This document shows, piece by piece, positions 1 to 9,107 of a DNA stretch of 56,538 bases. The stretch lies in assembly GCA_902791865.1 (NCBI GenBank), contig CADAXK010000019.1:1-56538 (forward strand), in the 5' to 3' direction. A model generated the notes under the pieces. That model saw only the letters and a list, made by a program, of their open reading frames with translations. It was not told the DNA's origin and did not search any database. A program made the translations under genes and the position numbers. The stretch is from an uncultured Bacteroidia bacterium. GTDB lineage: Bacteria; Bacteroidota; Bacteroidia; Bacteroidales; ML635J-15. The first letter of the stretch is position 1. Every line of letters starts with the position of its first letter.

Positions 1-3000
1 GTCCTCGTACGTATATACGTAAACCATGGTGCCTTCGCACGATACCGCGCTAGGACTGCTCGTCAGGGTCGGGCTCAGCGTGTGGCCGCAGCGGTCGGTA
101 ACCGTCGGAAGGGTGATCCGGCTGCCAGTCTCGCCTGCTGGCTTGGCGTCGGTGGCGCAGTTTACTGTTGCACTGCCAGTGCTCGGACTGACCGTGAACG
201 CTGGCATATCAACCGTATATGTAAATGTCCATGTCTTTGTATGACCTGCACAATCGGTATATGTATATACGTATGCCGCTGTACCTTCGCAACTAATTGT
301 ACTCAAATTCGGGGTTGATGTCAATGCACGAGAAGAAGAAATGTCTCGTCCACAAGCATCAGTAACTGTCGGCATAACACTCGGTGTTAGAGTATGTGGA
401 GGCGCTATTTCGCCCACACATGCAACAGTCTTTGTTTGAGTACCACCCGAAATGGTTATGTTATTACCAACAGAAGCTACTATATTAATAGGTGCAGCAT
501 CTGCAGTACAATGTTTGGCATCTTCCACATGCAAATTTATCTGATAATTACCACTACACGTTGTATTAGCTGTCGCCGTATTTGTAACCGAAGTCGCACT
601 TGTTGGTCCATTTGAAGCCGAACCAAGTGTCATTCCTGACGAAGCACTCCAACTATATGTATAATTAGCAGTACCTGTTGTAGTCAATCGACCTGTAAGA
701 TTAAGAGGTGTTCCTGGGCATGTTGTTGTGCTTGCAACTTCTATTGCCACCTCTGGCTTTGGATTGACAATAACAACTGCCGAACCAGATGTTGTACCAG
801 ATCCGCATCTGGAATCGCTAACTGAAGTTACCGTATAGGTAGTCCTTACCGATGGAGTTACTGTTATTGTTGCACTGTTTCCACTATTAAGAGTAGCAGT
901 TGTGCTGTGCGAACCATCGCTCCATGTGTAACTATACGGTGCAACACCTGTAAATGTAATTGTGAATGTAGAATTATCGCCATTACAAATTGTGCCTCCA
1001 CCCGAAACTGTAGCTGTTGGACGAGGATTAACCGTTATTGGCGCAGTTGTCGATGCAGTACATTCGTTATTGTCTCTAACAGTTAGCGTTACCGTATAAC
1101 TTGAAGTCAATGTTGATGTTGTATAAGATGTTGATGTTCCAAATGATCCTCCATTCCATGAATATGTGTACGGACTTGCACCACCGCTTATTGTTCCTGC
1201 ATTGACAGTAGCCGTATTTCCGCTACATATAGGAGAATTTGAACTTGCCGACACATTAATTTGCGTAAGCCGCCCCACAGTTATTGATGCAGTTGCAGAA
1301 CAACCACTTGTAATGTCGGTAACCGTAACCCTATATGTATTCGGTGCCAATCCTGTTATTGTATTTGATGCCGATGATGTTTCTACAGCCGACCTGCCAG
1401 CCCAAGCATATCTATAAATACCAACAGCATGGTCTGTATTTGTAACAGTTACTGTTGCTGTACCATTGTTTTGTCCATAGCAAGCATCGGTATGCGAAAC
1501 TGATAGCTGCGGATTACTAATTAATACTGTTGTTTCTGCCTCGCTTACACATCCCGAAGCATCTCTAACTGTAACACTATATGTCTCATCTCCACCTAAA
1601 CTGCCAGTTGACAAAGTACTATTTGTTGAGTTATTGTTCCATTGATAAGTAAAAGGAGCCACACCTGGATTTGAACCAGTAACACCAGCCGTAAGGGTAG
1701 TTCCCGAACCCTGACATACATGCAGATTACCTGAGATAGCAGCATTAATACTCGGTGTTACCGCAAAATCAACCTCTATAGGGCTATTTGTACGACAACC
1801 AAGATTATCAATAACCGTTACACTAACATTATGCTCTCCTGTTGCATTTGAAGGCGGATGTATAACAATTCCTGTTCCATTGCAATTTTGGCCTGGATTA
1901 TGTTGTTGATAATAATGACAATAGTCTTCTCCATAGTCATTCGGTGTTACTTCCGTACTTGCCACATACACATCGTAATCCCAAGGATCAGGGAAGAAGT
2001 CTTCCTTTAATGCCAATTCCCAACTGAATACATAGCCATTATCAAATTTCCAGCTATCACATACCTGAATTTTCCATGTGCCATTAAGTGGACAACCTGC
2101 AAGACTGCTAAAATTCTGGTATGGGTGATATATTTGTGTCATATTGTCCGTATTGGAAGGTATTACCATCATACCATTGGTTTGACCAACAGTATGATTT
2201 GTTGTTTCTGTAACATAACCACCTCCGCTTGCATATCCATATCCGTATGATGTACTATTCGACCAACAATATTCAGCTTCTGTTCCTGGATTATTGTATG
2301 CGGCATTACATACATTAGTAGACGATAATGCATCACTAAGATTAGGACTGCCAAAACCAAGAGATGCTGCATCTATACCCCATTCATAAACATATTCTAT
2401 TTCATAATTACCAACAAAATCGCCAAGTTCATAATAAGCGGCTGCTGAATAACCATTCAATGTGTGATAATATGAATCGAATACAAGATAATAATCTTCC
2501 CCATAACAGAAATCAGATGGAGTATTACCAGAATTAATAGCATTAATCAAATGGGTATGTAATGTTGCAGTAGATGTTCCTACTGGAAACGCTGTTGCTT
2601 CCTGCCTTACTCCTGTTACAGAATAAACCCCATTTTTATATACAACAAAACCATAAAAAGAAATATTTCCCAAATAACCTCCTCGAGAACAACCACCCGC
2701 ACCAGCCGCATTCTCATATAAGGCATACCTCACTTCAAAATGAATTACATTATACGGCCAGTCATATGTAGCATTATCCAATCCTCCAGAACTTGTACCA
2801 TAAGCGTCCTGCAAAATTATAGCTGATTGACCATTCGGACATACTAATTTTATCTGCATATCACCTATATGGGAATGTTCCATATTTAACTTGACGTACT
2901 TTATATCGTTTGCCGATGTTATTGTAGCAGCATCGGAAAAGTCATTAAAAGTAACTGGTGATTCATAGCATTGCCCCAATGAAGCACAATTAGGACCATC

Positions 3001-5655
3001 GGGAATAAATGTAACATTGCTTTCTCCCAAAGTAGCCGTAACTTCGTATGATTCACGAGCAACTTGTATTTCCGAATTTGCACCATCTCCGATAGTTATT
3101 TCCCTTTCCGAACCTTGGCAAACACCGTTTGCTGCAGGACTTACCTGTGCTGGCACAGTAAGCCCTCCCGAAACCCTTATCCTGCCGTATGCTGTTGCAG
3201 AACAACCATTTTCATCCCTGGCTGTAAGAGTAATGTCATAGCCATGTACCACATCGGGAGTATATGTTGGAGATTGCTGTGTAGAAACAACAGGGGTTCC
3301 ATTGTGAGAATTAATGTACCAACGCCATGAAGCAGCAGTACCACCGTTAACAACACCGACCAAATTTACAGGGTCGCCCAAACACACATCATAATAGTAC
3401 CTGCCGTCACTTTCAAGACTTGCCTCACCACCCATAGCTATGCTAAGTTCCGATGTAGCACAATTGCAACCTGCGGATATTGTAGCAACCCAACCGGCAG
3501 TATTATTACTACCATCAGAATGCCATTTTATTGTCATCTTACCAGAAGTTGCAGTATAATCATGATTAATTGTTATACCAGTATTATGTGTACCTTCTGT
3601 TGTTGCATAAACAATTTGTGTTCCGCTTTCCGTACCATCATAAATTGTTATATAATCCCAATCAGAACTAGAAGAAGATGACCATGTTGAAAATACTGAA
3701 AAATTAATAGTAATGTCACCGTTTGATGTAAATACGGCAGTATAATCTTGTCCATCACTATAATTACCGTTTGCACCACCCGAATCATAGAAACAATATG
3801 TTCTACCACACTCCAATGCTTGCGATAAATTACTCATATTAATAGACACATCGCAAGAAGGCGCCGGCGTTGACTGTGGTGTATATGTCAACTGCATCGC
3901 TGGACGGCAGGCATTAGAACCTGTAAATGAAAAAGGATAACTTCCATCATTACTATCAGAGGATCCTCCTCTCGCCGTATTAGCAGTAGTAGAACTTACA
4001 AGATAATTACCTCCTGCATTACTACCACAATCGCTATCATCTTTCGACAATCTTACCAAAAGGTTGTCATTTGCACTTGAATATGTAAAAGCAGTTGTAA
4101 ATGTATAAGTGTTCCATGTTGATGTTCCTGTATTAAGTCCGCTATACGATATGCTCGTAGGACCATAACATGTTTGCCAACCATTTGTAACCCATCCACT
4201 TGTGTTCCATGCTGCATTATTTAAATCTATTCTTGAGTTTGCCATATTCCGATCTGGTCGTTCATAGCATAACAAACCCAAAGCCGTAATTGTTGCCCCA
4301 TCTGTAATACTAGAAAGTTCAGAAGAAGTTACCTGAAAATCCCATCTGGAATCGTGCCAATAATGATCATAAAACTCGTAAGAATTACCTCCATTAGTTG
4401 TTCCCGTCAACACTGTTACAGTCGGGTCAACAAACACAGGATATGCGCGGTCGGCTGCAAGAAGCCACTCTGCTGGCAGATCGAACGAAACCGTCAAGGT
4501 ATTGCCCGATTGCTCAACATTGTACATCGCCTTGTACGAATACTTTGCCATCGGGTCTTCAATAGGCTTGCCGTTCTTGTCAACATTATCCTCAATATGA
4601 CGGATTTCGGCACGCTTCATAATGTAGTCCATATCCACATTGGCATCGTAGACAACTACTGGCTGGAATGTAATCCAACTTTCGTAGCCAGGAATCATAA
4701 TCTCAAACTCGGATGCACAGAAAGTCTTGTCCTGCTTCTGTCCATCTGCCATTATGTATGCAGCATCGGGCATTTCAACGGTCTGGCTCACCCTAACCGT
4801 CTTTGCACCATTGGCAACTGCACTGCGATTGTTTACAAAGAAGCCCGTCTCAACACCGCGACCAAGCTGTATCATTTTGTAGTCGATGCCACGATAGAAA
4901 TCCTTGTACGACAATGTACGGAAATCATCCTGCTTTGCATTTGCGGCAGTCCTCTCCTGCCCTGCCAAAGCATTGCCATGCCCATCTATAAAACTGAAGT
5001 TGTAGTTTTTTCCGAACACAAGGTTCTGTCCCTCGTAGTTCATCATAATGCCATCGGCTGGAGAATTGGAATAGTATGTCTTGAACTTATTGGTCGTATT
5101 TGCGTATTTGTAACCGTTGTTGTTTTCCTTCTTGATTGAAACATCAATGTCCTGCCACGAAGCATTTTCATCTTTATAGTGCAGGTCACCAATGTACATA
5201 TACGAAAATGTTCCGTCACCATTGTCAAAGGTCTTTGAGTGTTCGGTACGATACTGAATCTGCTCCTTCTCAGGAGACAAACCTGCATATATTCCGTTTG
5301 CAGTCCACTTGTTGGCGTGATAGCGCGAGAAGATTCCAGTATTGTTGGTCCACGATTCGGATTGCTTTGCCGACTGCCGAGACGAAACTTGCGGCTCTGT
5401 CTGCTGCGACAAGCCTTTTTCGCCTCCGTCAGCACCATTTGTTGACGGCACCACCTTCGACATCTTGGCAGCACCAATACCCAAATTGGTAGCCTTTTTG
5501 TCAAAGTTACCATCAACAGCCTTCATCTTGACATTTTTGACGGCTCCGCCAGACAATTTGAAATCCTTTTCAGGAAAGTCCTGTGAATACAAAGATGCGG
5601 CTGTTCCCAAAACCAGCCCCATCGACAATACAAACAACTTTACAAAGTTCTTCAT
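1..5655 (-). CDS. Giant multidomain T9SS-type surface protein, partial (C-terminus off the left edge)
   Basis: I translated the reverse strand by hand. It stays open from an ATG at 5655 to base 1, 1885 codons with no stop. A signal peptide (MKNFVKLFVLSMGLVLG, then small residues and Ser-Gln) opens it. A long N-terminal region follows to about residue 590. A CUB-like segment lies near 595-732 (Cys-bounded, with WDYITIYDG). A proprotein-convertase P-like domain ends near 1212 (NGTWKIQVCDSWKFDNGY). After it come SprB/PKD-like Ig repeats to about 1690 and HYR-like repeats (SCEGTxxYVYTY, twice) up to the edge. This order is typical of gliding or adhesion proteins exported by T9SS, probably with a type B sorting domain beyond the window. 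Family assignment is from recognised motifs; ligand and role are unknown. No TAnnTTTG box was found directly upstream. Confidence 0.9.
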   Translation of the reverse strand, partial: MKNFVKLFVLSMGLVLGTAASLYSQDFPEKDFKLSGGAVKNVKMKAVDGNFDKKATNLGIGAAKMSKVVPSTNGADGGEKGLSQQTEPQVSSRQSAKQSESWTNNTGIFSRYHANKWTANGIYAGLSPEKEQIQYRTEHSKTFDNGDGTFSYMYIGDLHYKDENASWQDIDVSIKKENNNGYKYANTTNKFKTYYSNSPADGIMMNYEGQNLVFGKNYNFSFIDGHGNALAGQERTAANAKQDDFRTLSYKDFYRGIDYKMIQLGRGVETGFFVNNRSAVANGAKTVRVSQTVEMPDAAYIMADGQKQDKTFCASEFEIMIPGYESWITFQPVVVYDANVDMDYIMKRAEIRHIEDNVDKNGKPIEDPMAKYSYKAMYNVEQSGNTLTVSFDLPAEWLLAADRAYPVFVDPTVTVLTGTTNGGNSYEFYDHYWHDSRWDFQVTSSELSSITDGATITALGLLCYERPDRNMANSRIDLNNAAWNTSGWVTNGWQTCYGPTSISYSGLNTGTSTWNTYTFTTAFTYSSANDNLLVRLSKDDSDCGSNAGGNYLVSSTTANTARGGSSDSNDGSYPFSFTGSNACRPAMQLTYTPQSTPAPSCDVSINMSNLSQALECGRTYCFYDSGGANGNYSDGQDYTAVFTSNGDITINFSVFSTWSSSSSSDWDYITIYDGTESGTQIVYATTEGTHNTGITINHDYTATSGKMTIKWHSDGSNNTAGWVATISAGCNCATSELSIAMGGEASLESDGRYYYDVCLGDPVNLVGVVNGGTAASWRWYINSHNGTPVVSTQQSPTYTPDVVHGYDITLTARDENGCSATAYGRIRVSGGLTVPAQVSPAANGVCQGSEREITIGDGANSEIQVARESYEVTATLGESNVTFIPDGPNCASLGQCYESPVTFNDFSDAATITSANDIKYVKLNMEHSHIGDMQIKLVCPNGQSAIILQDAYGTSSGGLDNATYDWPYNVIHFEVRYALYENAAGAGGCSRGGYLGNISFYGFVVYKNGVYSVTGVRQEATAFPVGTSTATLHTHLINAINSGNTPSDFCYGEDYYLVFDSYYHTLNGYSAAAYYELGDFVGNYEIEYVYEWGIDAASLGFGSPNLSDALSSTNVCNAAYNNPGTEAEYCWSNSTSYGYGYASGGGYVTETTNHTVGQTNGMMVIPSNTDNMTQIYHPYQNFSSLAGCPLNGTWKIQVCDSWKFDNGYVFSWELALKEDFFPDPWDYDVYVASTEVTPNDYGEDYCHYYQQHNPGQNCNGTGIVIHPPSNATGEHNVSVTVIDNLGCRTNSPIEVDFAVTPSINAAISGNLHVCQGSGTTLTAGVTGSNPGVAPFTYQWNNNSTNSTLSTGSLGGDETYSVTVRDASGCVSEAETTVLISNPQLSVSHTDACYGQNNGTATVTVTNTDHAVGIYRYAWAGRSAVETSSASNTITGLAPNTYRVTVTDITSGCSATASITVGRLTQINVSASSNSPICSGNTATVNAGTISGGASPYTYSWNGGSFGTSTSYTTSTLTSSYTVTLTVRDNNECTASTTAPITVNPRPTATVSGGGTICNGDNSTFTITFTGVAPYSYTWSDGSHSTTATLNSGNSATITVTPSVRTTYTVTSVSDSRCGSGTTSGSAVVIVNPKPEVAIEVASTTTCPGTPLNLTGRLTTTGTANYTYSWSASSGMTLGSASNGPTSATSVTNTATANTTCSGNYQINLHVEDAKHCTADAAPINIVASVGNNITISGGTQTKTVACVGEIAPPHTLTPSVMPTVTDACGRDISSSRALTSTPNLSTISCEGTAAYVYTYTDCAGHTKTWTFTYTVDMPAFTVSPSTGSATVNCATDAKPAGETGSRITLPTVTDRCGHTLSPTLTSSPSAVSCEGTMVYVYTYED
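41..200. other. GC-rich patch inside the giant surface-protein gene
   Basis: By hand count roughly two thirds of bases 41-200 are G or C, while the rest of the gene and the window are clearly AT-rich. The patch codes in frame for most of one HYR-like repeat. It suggests a repeat module with a different compositional history. Confidence 0.6.
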
Positions 5656-6024
5656 AAGAATCTATGTTATATTTTCTTTAACAATCAAAAAAACAATCTC
5701 TACATGCATATCGGAATCGCCTATGAATCAACGCGATAAAATCCCAATATACCTCAATACACAATTTTGCGAAAATACGCAAATGTTTTCTAAAATAAAA
5801 GAAAAATCTGCTATAAAATATTGCTATTTTTTCATATAGACCAAAATATAACTACACTATCAGTTAGTATAATTATATTATATTTATTTTACATAGGAAA
5901 GATTTTTTGAAAAAAAGTCAAAATTCAAGGATAATTAACTGACTACAAAGAAGTTGTATATTAAACAAAAAAAAGTCCGCCTTGTGAGCGGACTTTCTTT
6001 ATCCTTAAACATTGCAAACAACCA
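5656..6024. other. Intergenic, 369 bp, AT-rich
   Basis: This gap holds the upstream region of the giant surface gene and, at its right end, the terminator of the neighbouring minus-strand gene. I see no convincing ORF, RNA or TAnnTTTG promoter box. Confidence 0.6.
5971..6000 (-). terminator. Rho-independent terminator after the beta-helix protein gene
   Basis: Stem AAAGTCCGC (5972-5980) pairs with GCGGACTTT (5988-5996) around a 7-base loop. Read on the minus strand it is followed by a run of T. It is nearly identical to the terminator at 9061-9085. Confidence 0.85.
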
Positions 6025-6822
6025 TTACTGCTGTTTCACAACTTTTTGTGTTATTGTATTTCCATCGCGAAGCATTATCCGCATAACATAAACTCCATCA
6101 ACTTTATCTGAAATATTTACTGTGTACAAACTGCCATTTACCGCATCTGAGCTTATCAATTGCCCGTAAACATTGTAAATGGAGACACTTTCAATTATGA
6201 CTTGCGATTCAATATGGATTTCCCCATCCGTAGGATTTGGATAGACTGAAACATTTGTAATTTCTGCATCCGATACATCAACATTGTTGAATACATTCAA
6301 TATCCTCATAACATCAGCGGCAGGATAGAAATTCTCGTTACCTTCCTGACTTGCCGTTATTATCGCCTGACCTACACCAACAAATGTCAATACATTTCCG
6401 CTGACAGTGGCGACATTTTCATCGCTGCAAGTATATGAAACAGGCAAACCTGATGATGCTACGGCTGTAAGTTCAACCGATTCTTCGCTGATGTTATAGT
6501 CCAAATCCTGATTCCATTCTATTGCCTGGTCTGCCCTTGATGCTTCCGCTACTGTCAGTATCCTCATAACATCTGCTGCCGGATAAAAGTTCTCATTGCC
6601 ATCCTGACTTGCCATTATTATCGCCTGACCTACACCAACGAATGTCAATACATTTCCGCTGATTGTGGCAACATTTTCATTGCTGCATGTATATGAAACA
6701 GGCAAACCTGATGAAGCAACGGCGGTAAGTTCAACCGATTCTTCGCTGAGGTTAAAGTCCAAATCCTGATTCCATTCTATGGTCTGCTCTGCCCTTGTTG
6801 CTTCCCGGATAGAAATTCTCAT
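6025..6822 (-). CDS. Detached C-terminal part of T9SS beta-helix protein: two Ig-like repeats plus type A sorting domain
   Basis: This frame carries two full copies of an Ig-like repeat of about 85 residues (core VELTAVASSGLPVSYTC, then VLTFVGVGQAII). It ends in a T9SS type A sorting domain: VYPNPTDGEIHIES, a middle containing IYNVYGQLI, and a C-terminal stretch ending KVVKQQ. It overlaps the upstream ORF (6752-8872) in another frame. Comparison with the intact repeat junction near 6541-6600 shows that 32 bases are missing around 6805, which breaks the frame. The ATG at 6822 is therefore probably incidental, and this piece was once the C-terminus of the upstream protein. As it stands it has no signal peptide. 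Confidence 0.8.
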   Translation of the reverse strand: MRISIREATRAEQTIEWNQDLDFNLSEESVELTAVASSGLPVSYTCSNENVATISGNVLTFVGVGQAIIMASQDGNENFYPAADVMRILTVAEASRADQAIEWNQDLDYNISEESVELTAVASSGLPVSYTCSDENVATVSGNVLTFVGVGQAIITASQEGNENFYPAADVMRILNVFNNVDVSDAEITNVSVYPNPTDGEIHIESQVIIESVSIYNVYGQLISSDAVNGSLYTVNISDKVDGVYVMRIMLRDGNTITQKVVKQQ

Positions 6823-7262
6823 TACCTTCCTGACTTGCCGTAATTATAGCTTGTCCTACACCAACAAATGTCAATACATTTCCGCTGACTGTGGCGACAT
6901 TTTCATCGCTGCAAGTATATGAAACAGGTAAGCCTGATGAAGCAACAGCTGTAAGTTCAACTGGTTCGTCATTGAGGGTAAAGTTTAAGTTCTGGTTCCA
7001 TGCTATTGTCTGGCTTAACATTGGTGCCGATATGTTTATTGTCTGGCTTACATCGGAAGCTGGCAGATACAAGTGATTTCCCGCCTGCGATGCAATAATG
7101 ATAGATGTACCTACGCCAACAACAAACAATGTGTCGTTGCTGATATGCGCCACGCTTTCGTTGCTACTGGTATAGGTGACAGGCAAGCCTGATGATGCGG
7201 TGGCTGTTAACTTTATGGTATCGCCCAATGCCGCTGCAAGGCTTTGATTCCATGTTATTGTC
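6295..7262 (-). repeat. Four tandem Ig-like coding repeats
   Basis: Four units of about 250 bp each encode W-N-Q-x-L, then VELTAVASSGLPVSYT, then VGVGQAII and a linker. The three promoter-distal units (lower coordinates) are highly similar at the DNA level; the first translated unit is more diverged. The junction between units two and three has lost 32 bp. Confidence 0.85.
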
Positions 7263-8872
7263 TGGCTCATAGTTGTTTGTGTACACTCGTATGCTCCAAT
7301 GTCGGCAATGTTGTTGTAGATTCGTGGATTGCCGTCCATATCTGTTTCGGGCAGATAGGTGATAAATGTTGTGTTGGGGTCGCCGGCGTCAACCAACGGA
7401 GAGTTCGGCTGTATGCGCCAGTCGGCATTTATGTTCGACATGTCTGTTGCTATTGTCGTTGCTCCTACCATTGATGATGGTGCGACAAACCTTGGCAAAT
7501 TGACAGAATCCAATAATATGTTGGTGCTTTCCTCTGCAAAAAAGCTTGTAGTCGAGAATTTGCCTGCACAATATGTGTAAGGTTGTGTATAATTAGTTGA
7601 ATTATAATAACAATTAGCATTCGCATTGCCACGCTTGTTATTGTAAATCACAGTATTCTTAATATTTGACACTTTAGATGTATAAATACCGCCTTGCGCA
7701 CTAATATTCTCGGTTTGTGCCCAATTGTTTGCAACTACGCAATTGGTCATATACAATCGTCCTACTGGGTTTCCTGTATTATTTGATGCAGTAGTAGAAC
7801 CATTGGCATACGATGCAACACCTCCAAATACAAAAACTCCTTCTGTTGTAATTGCACTATTGTTAGCAATTACACTTCCGATGATATGTGCGTTGGATGA
7901 ATAAACACTGATACCTCCTACAATGTATGGCCAGTTATTGTCGGCACTTCCTGTAGTAGCTGTGGAATAAACAGTATTGTCAATAATGCGCGAATTGATG
8001 ATTCTCCATTCGCAGTTTGTATTTGCATAATCGTAATCGTTGCTTTGTGTCAAAATACCACCAGCCTTCGCATTCTGCCCCGTTGCTATATTTTTGATAA
8101 TCTCACAATTTTTAACAGTAATGGAATTATATGTCACGAAAGCATATGGATTGAAACTCATACCTCCAAATTTACTGCCTGTATTTTCCGATACAACACA
8201 ATTATTAAATTCACAAGTGAGACCATAAGTCTGCCCACCGTTGTATATATAAACTCCACCATTAGTTGTGTTTTCACTAATTTTGCAGTCTGAAACATGG
8301 AAAGTTCCACTATAGTATGTGTTTTGATAAGACATCCCCAGATACAAACCGCATGCATTACCTGTCATTGTGCAATTGGAAATGTTGTGGATAGCATTTG
8401 TCTCATCATAAACGCCATACTGCGTGCCACCAGTCACAAAAAAGCCATTGAAGTCATTACCCCTACAATTATATGAGCTATTGTAATACATGTAGCCATT
8501 AATCTTTACGGCATAGTTAATGCTGTTCTGCGCATCTATTATCGAACAACTATTATCCGCCGCTATACCGTATGTTAGTGGCTGCCTCTCATTCAAATGC
8601 GTTTCTGTACCAACAAAACCACCATAAACACGTGCACCACTCTTAATTGTACACGATGGGTATGTGCCGACTGCTACGAATACCGAATCATTGCCTGGTG
8701 CAGTGATTAAGTTCATAGCTCCATTAATTGTTGCCTTGGCTGTCGCCCACGACAAACCATCGTTGCTGTCGTTTCCGTTGTTTGACACATAGTAGGTTCT
8801 TTGCGCCACGCCTAAGTTAACAAGACATAACTGGAATGCAAATAAGAGTAAAATCCAAATCTTTGTATTCAT
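6752..8872 (-). CDS. Secreted beta-helix protein with Ig-like repeats, frameshifted before its sorting domain
   Basis: The start is taken at 8872 (MNTKIWILLLFAFQL, a signal peptide ending near VAQ) rather than the longer ORF start at 8905. The mature part opens with YYVSNNGNDSNDGLSWATA, the usual opening of right-handed parallel beta-helix surface proteins. It continues through Asn-rich helical turns to about residue 490 (DMDGNPRIYNNIADIGAYEC). Two Ig-like repeats follow. After FYPGSNKGR the frame runs into unrelated residues and stops, so the T9SS sorting domain encoded at 6025-6822 is not translated. Beta-helix folds of this kind often bind or cleave polysaccharide, but I see no assignable catalytic site. 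The break may be a real mutation, a switchable state or a collapsed repeat in the assembly. Confidence 0.8.
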   Translation of the reverse strand: MNTKIWILLLFAFQLCLVNLGVAQRTYYVSNNGNDSNDGLSWATAKATINGAMNLITAPGNDSVFVAVGTYPSCTIKSGARVYGGFVGTETHLNERQPLTYGIAADNSCSIIDAQNSINYAVKINGYMYYNSSYNCRGNDFNGFFVTGGTQYGVYDETNAIHNISNCTMTGNACGLYLGMSYQNTYYSGTFHVSDCKISENTTNGGVYIYNGGQTYGLTCEFNNCVVSENTGSKFGGMSFNPYAFVTYNSITVKNCEIIKNIATGQNAKAGGILTQSNDYDYANTNCEWRIINSRIIDNTVYSTATTGSADNNWPYIVGGISVYSSNAHIIGSVIANNSAITTEGVFVFGGVASYANGSTTASNNTGNPVGRLYMTNCVVANNWAQTENISAQGGIYTSKVSNIKNTVIYNNKRGNANANCYYNSTNYTQPYTYCAGKFSTTSFFAEESTNILLDSVNLPRFVAPSSMVGATTIATDMSNINADWRIQPNSPLVDAGDPNTTFITYLPETDMDGNPRIYNNIADIGAYECTQTTMSQTITWNQSLAAALGDTIKLTATASSGLPVTYTSSNESVAHISNDTLFVVGVGTSIIIASQAGNHLYLPASDVSQTINISAPMLSQTIAWNQNLNFTLNDEPVELTAVASSGLPVSYTCSDENVATVSGNVLTFVGVGQAIITASQEGNENFYPGSNKGRADHRMESGFGL

Positions 8873-8918
8873 AAAGCACTTATAAATAATTAAATAAAAT
8901 ATCAAAATAGAAACTTTG

Positions 8919-8926
8919 CAAATATA
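8919..8926 (-). promoter_or_regulatory. -7 promoter box for the beta-helix protein
   Basis: Reverse-strand TATATTTG matches the Bacteroidota TAnnTTTG element and lies 46 nt before the ATG at 8872. Confidence 0.55.
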
Positions 8927-8966
8927 TGTATTTTTTTTGTGTTAATGCTCTTTTTTAACAAAAATT

Positions 8967-8975
8967 GGGGGGGGG
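8967..8975. repeat. G9 homopolymer tract upstream of the beta-helix gene
   Basis: Nine consecutive G on the plus strand sit in otherwise very AT-rich DNA, about 40 bp upstream of the -7 box and 94 bp before the start codon. Tracts like this are prone to slipped-strand length change. Confidence 0.7.
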
Positions 8976-9060
8976 TAATTTATTAAATATCAATAAGTTA
9001 CAAACATAGAAAACATAATTGTGAAATATATGCTCTCCTTTGTAAATTATTGAATACAAA

Positions 9061-9090
9061 AAAGTCCGCCTTGCGAGCGGACTTTCTTTA
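9061..9090 (-). terminator. Terminator of the ATP synthase operon
   Basis: AAAGTCCGC (9061-9069) pairs with GCGGACTTT (9077-9085) around a 7-base loop. A T-run follows on the minus strand, just after the atpG stop. Confidence 0.85.
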
Positions 9091-9107
9091 TCTTCAATAC
9101 AAAATCC

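Noticed and set aside
4354..5139. 261-codon plus-strand ORF
   Set aside because: It lies antisense to the continuous minus-strand surface-protein frame, has an odd Cys/His/Ile-rich composition and no promoter or domain; a shadow of the coding strand.
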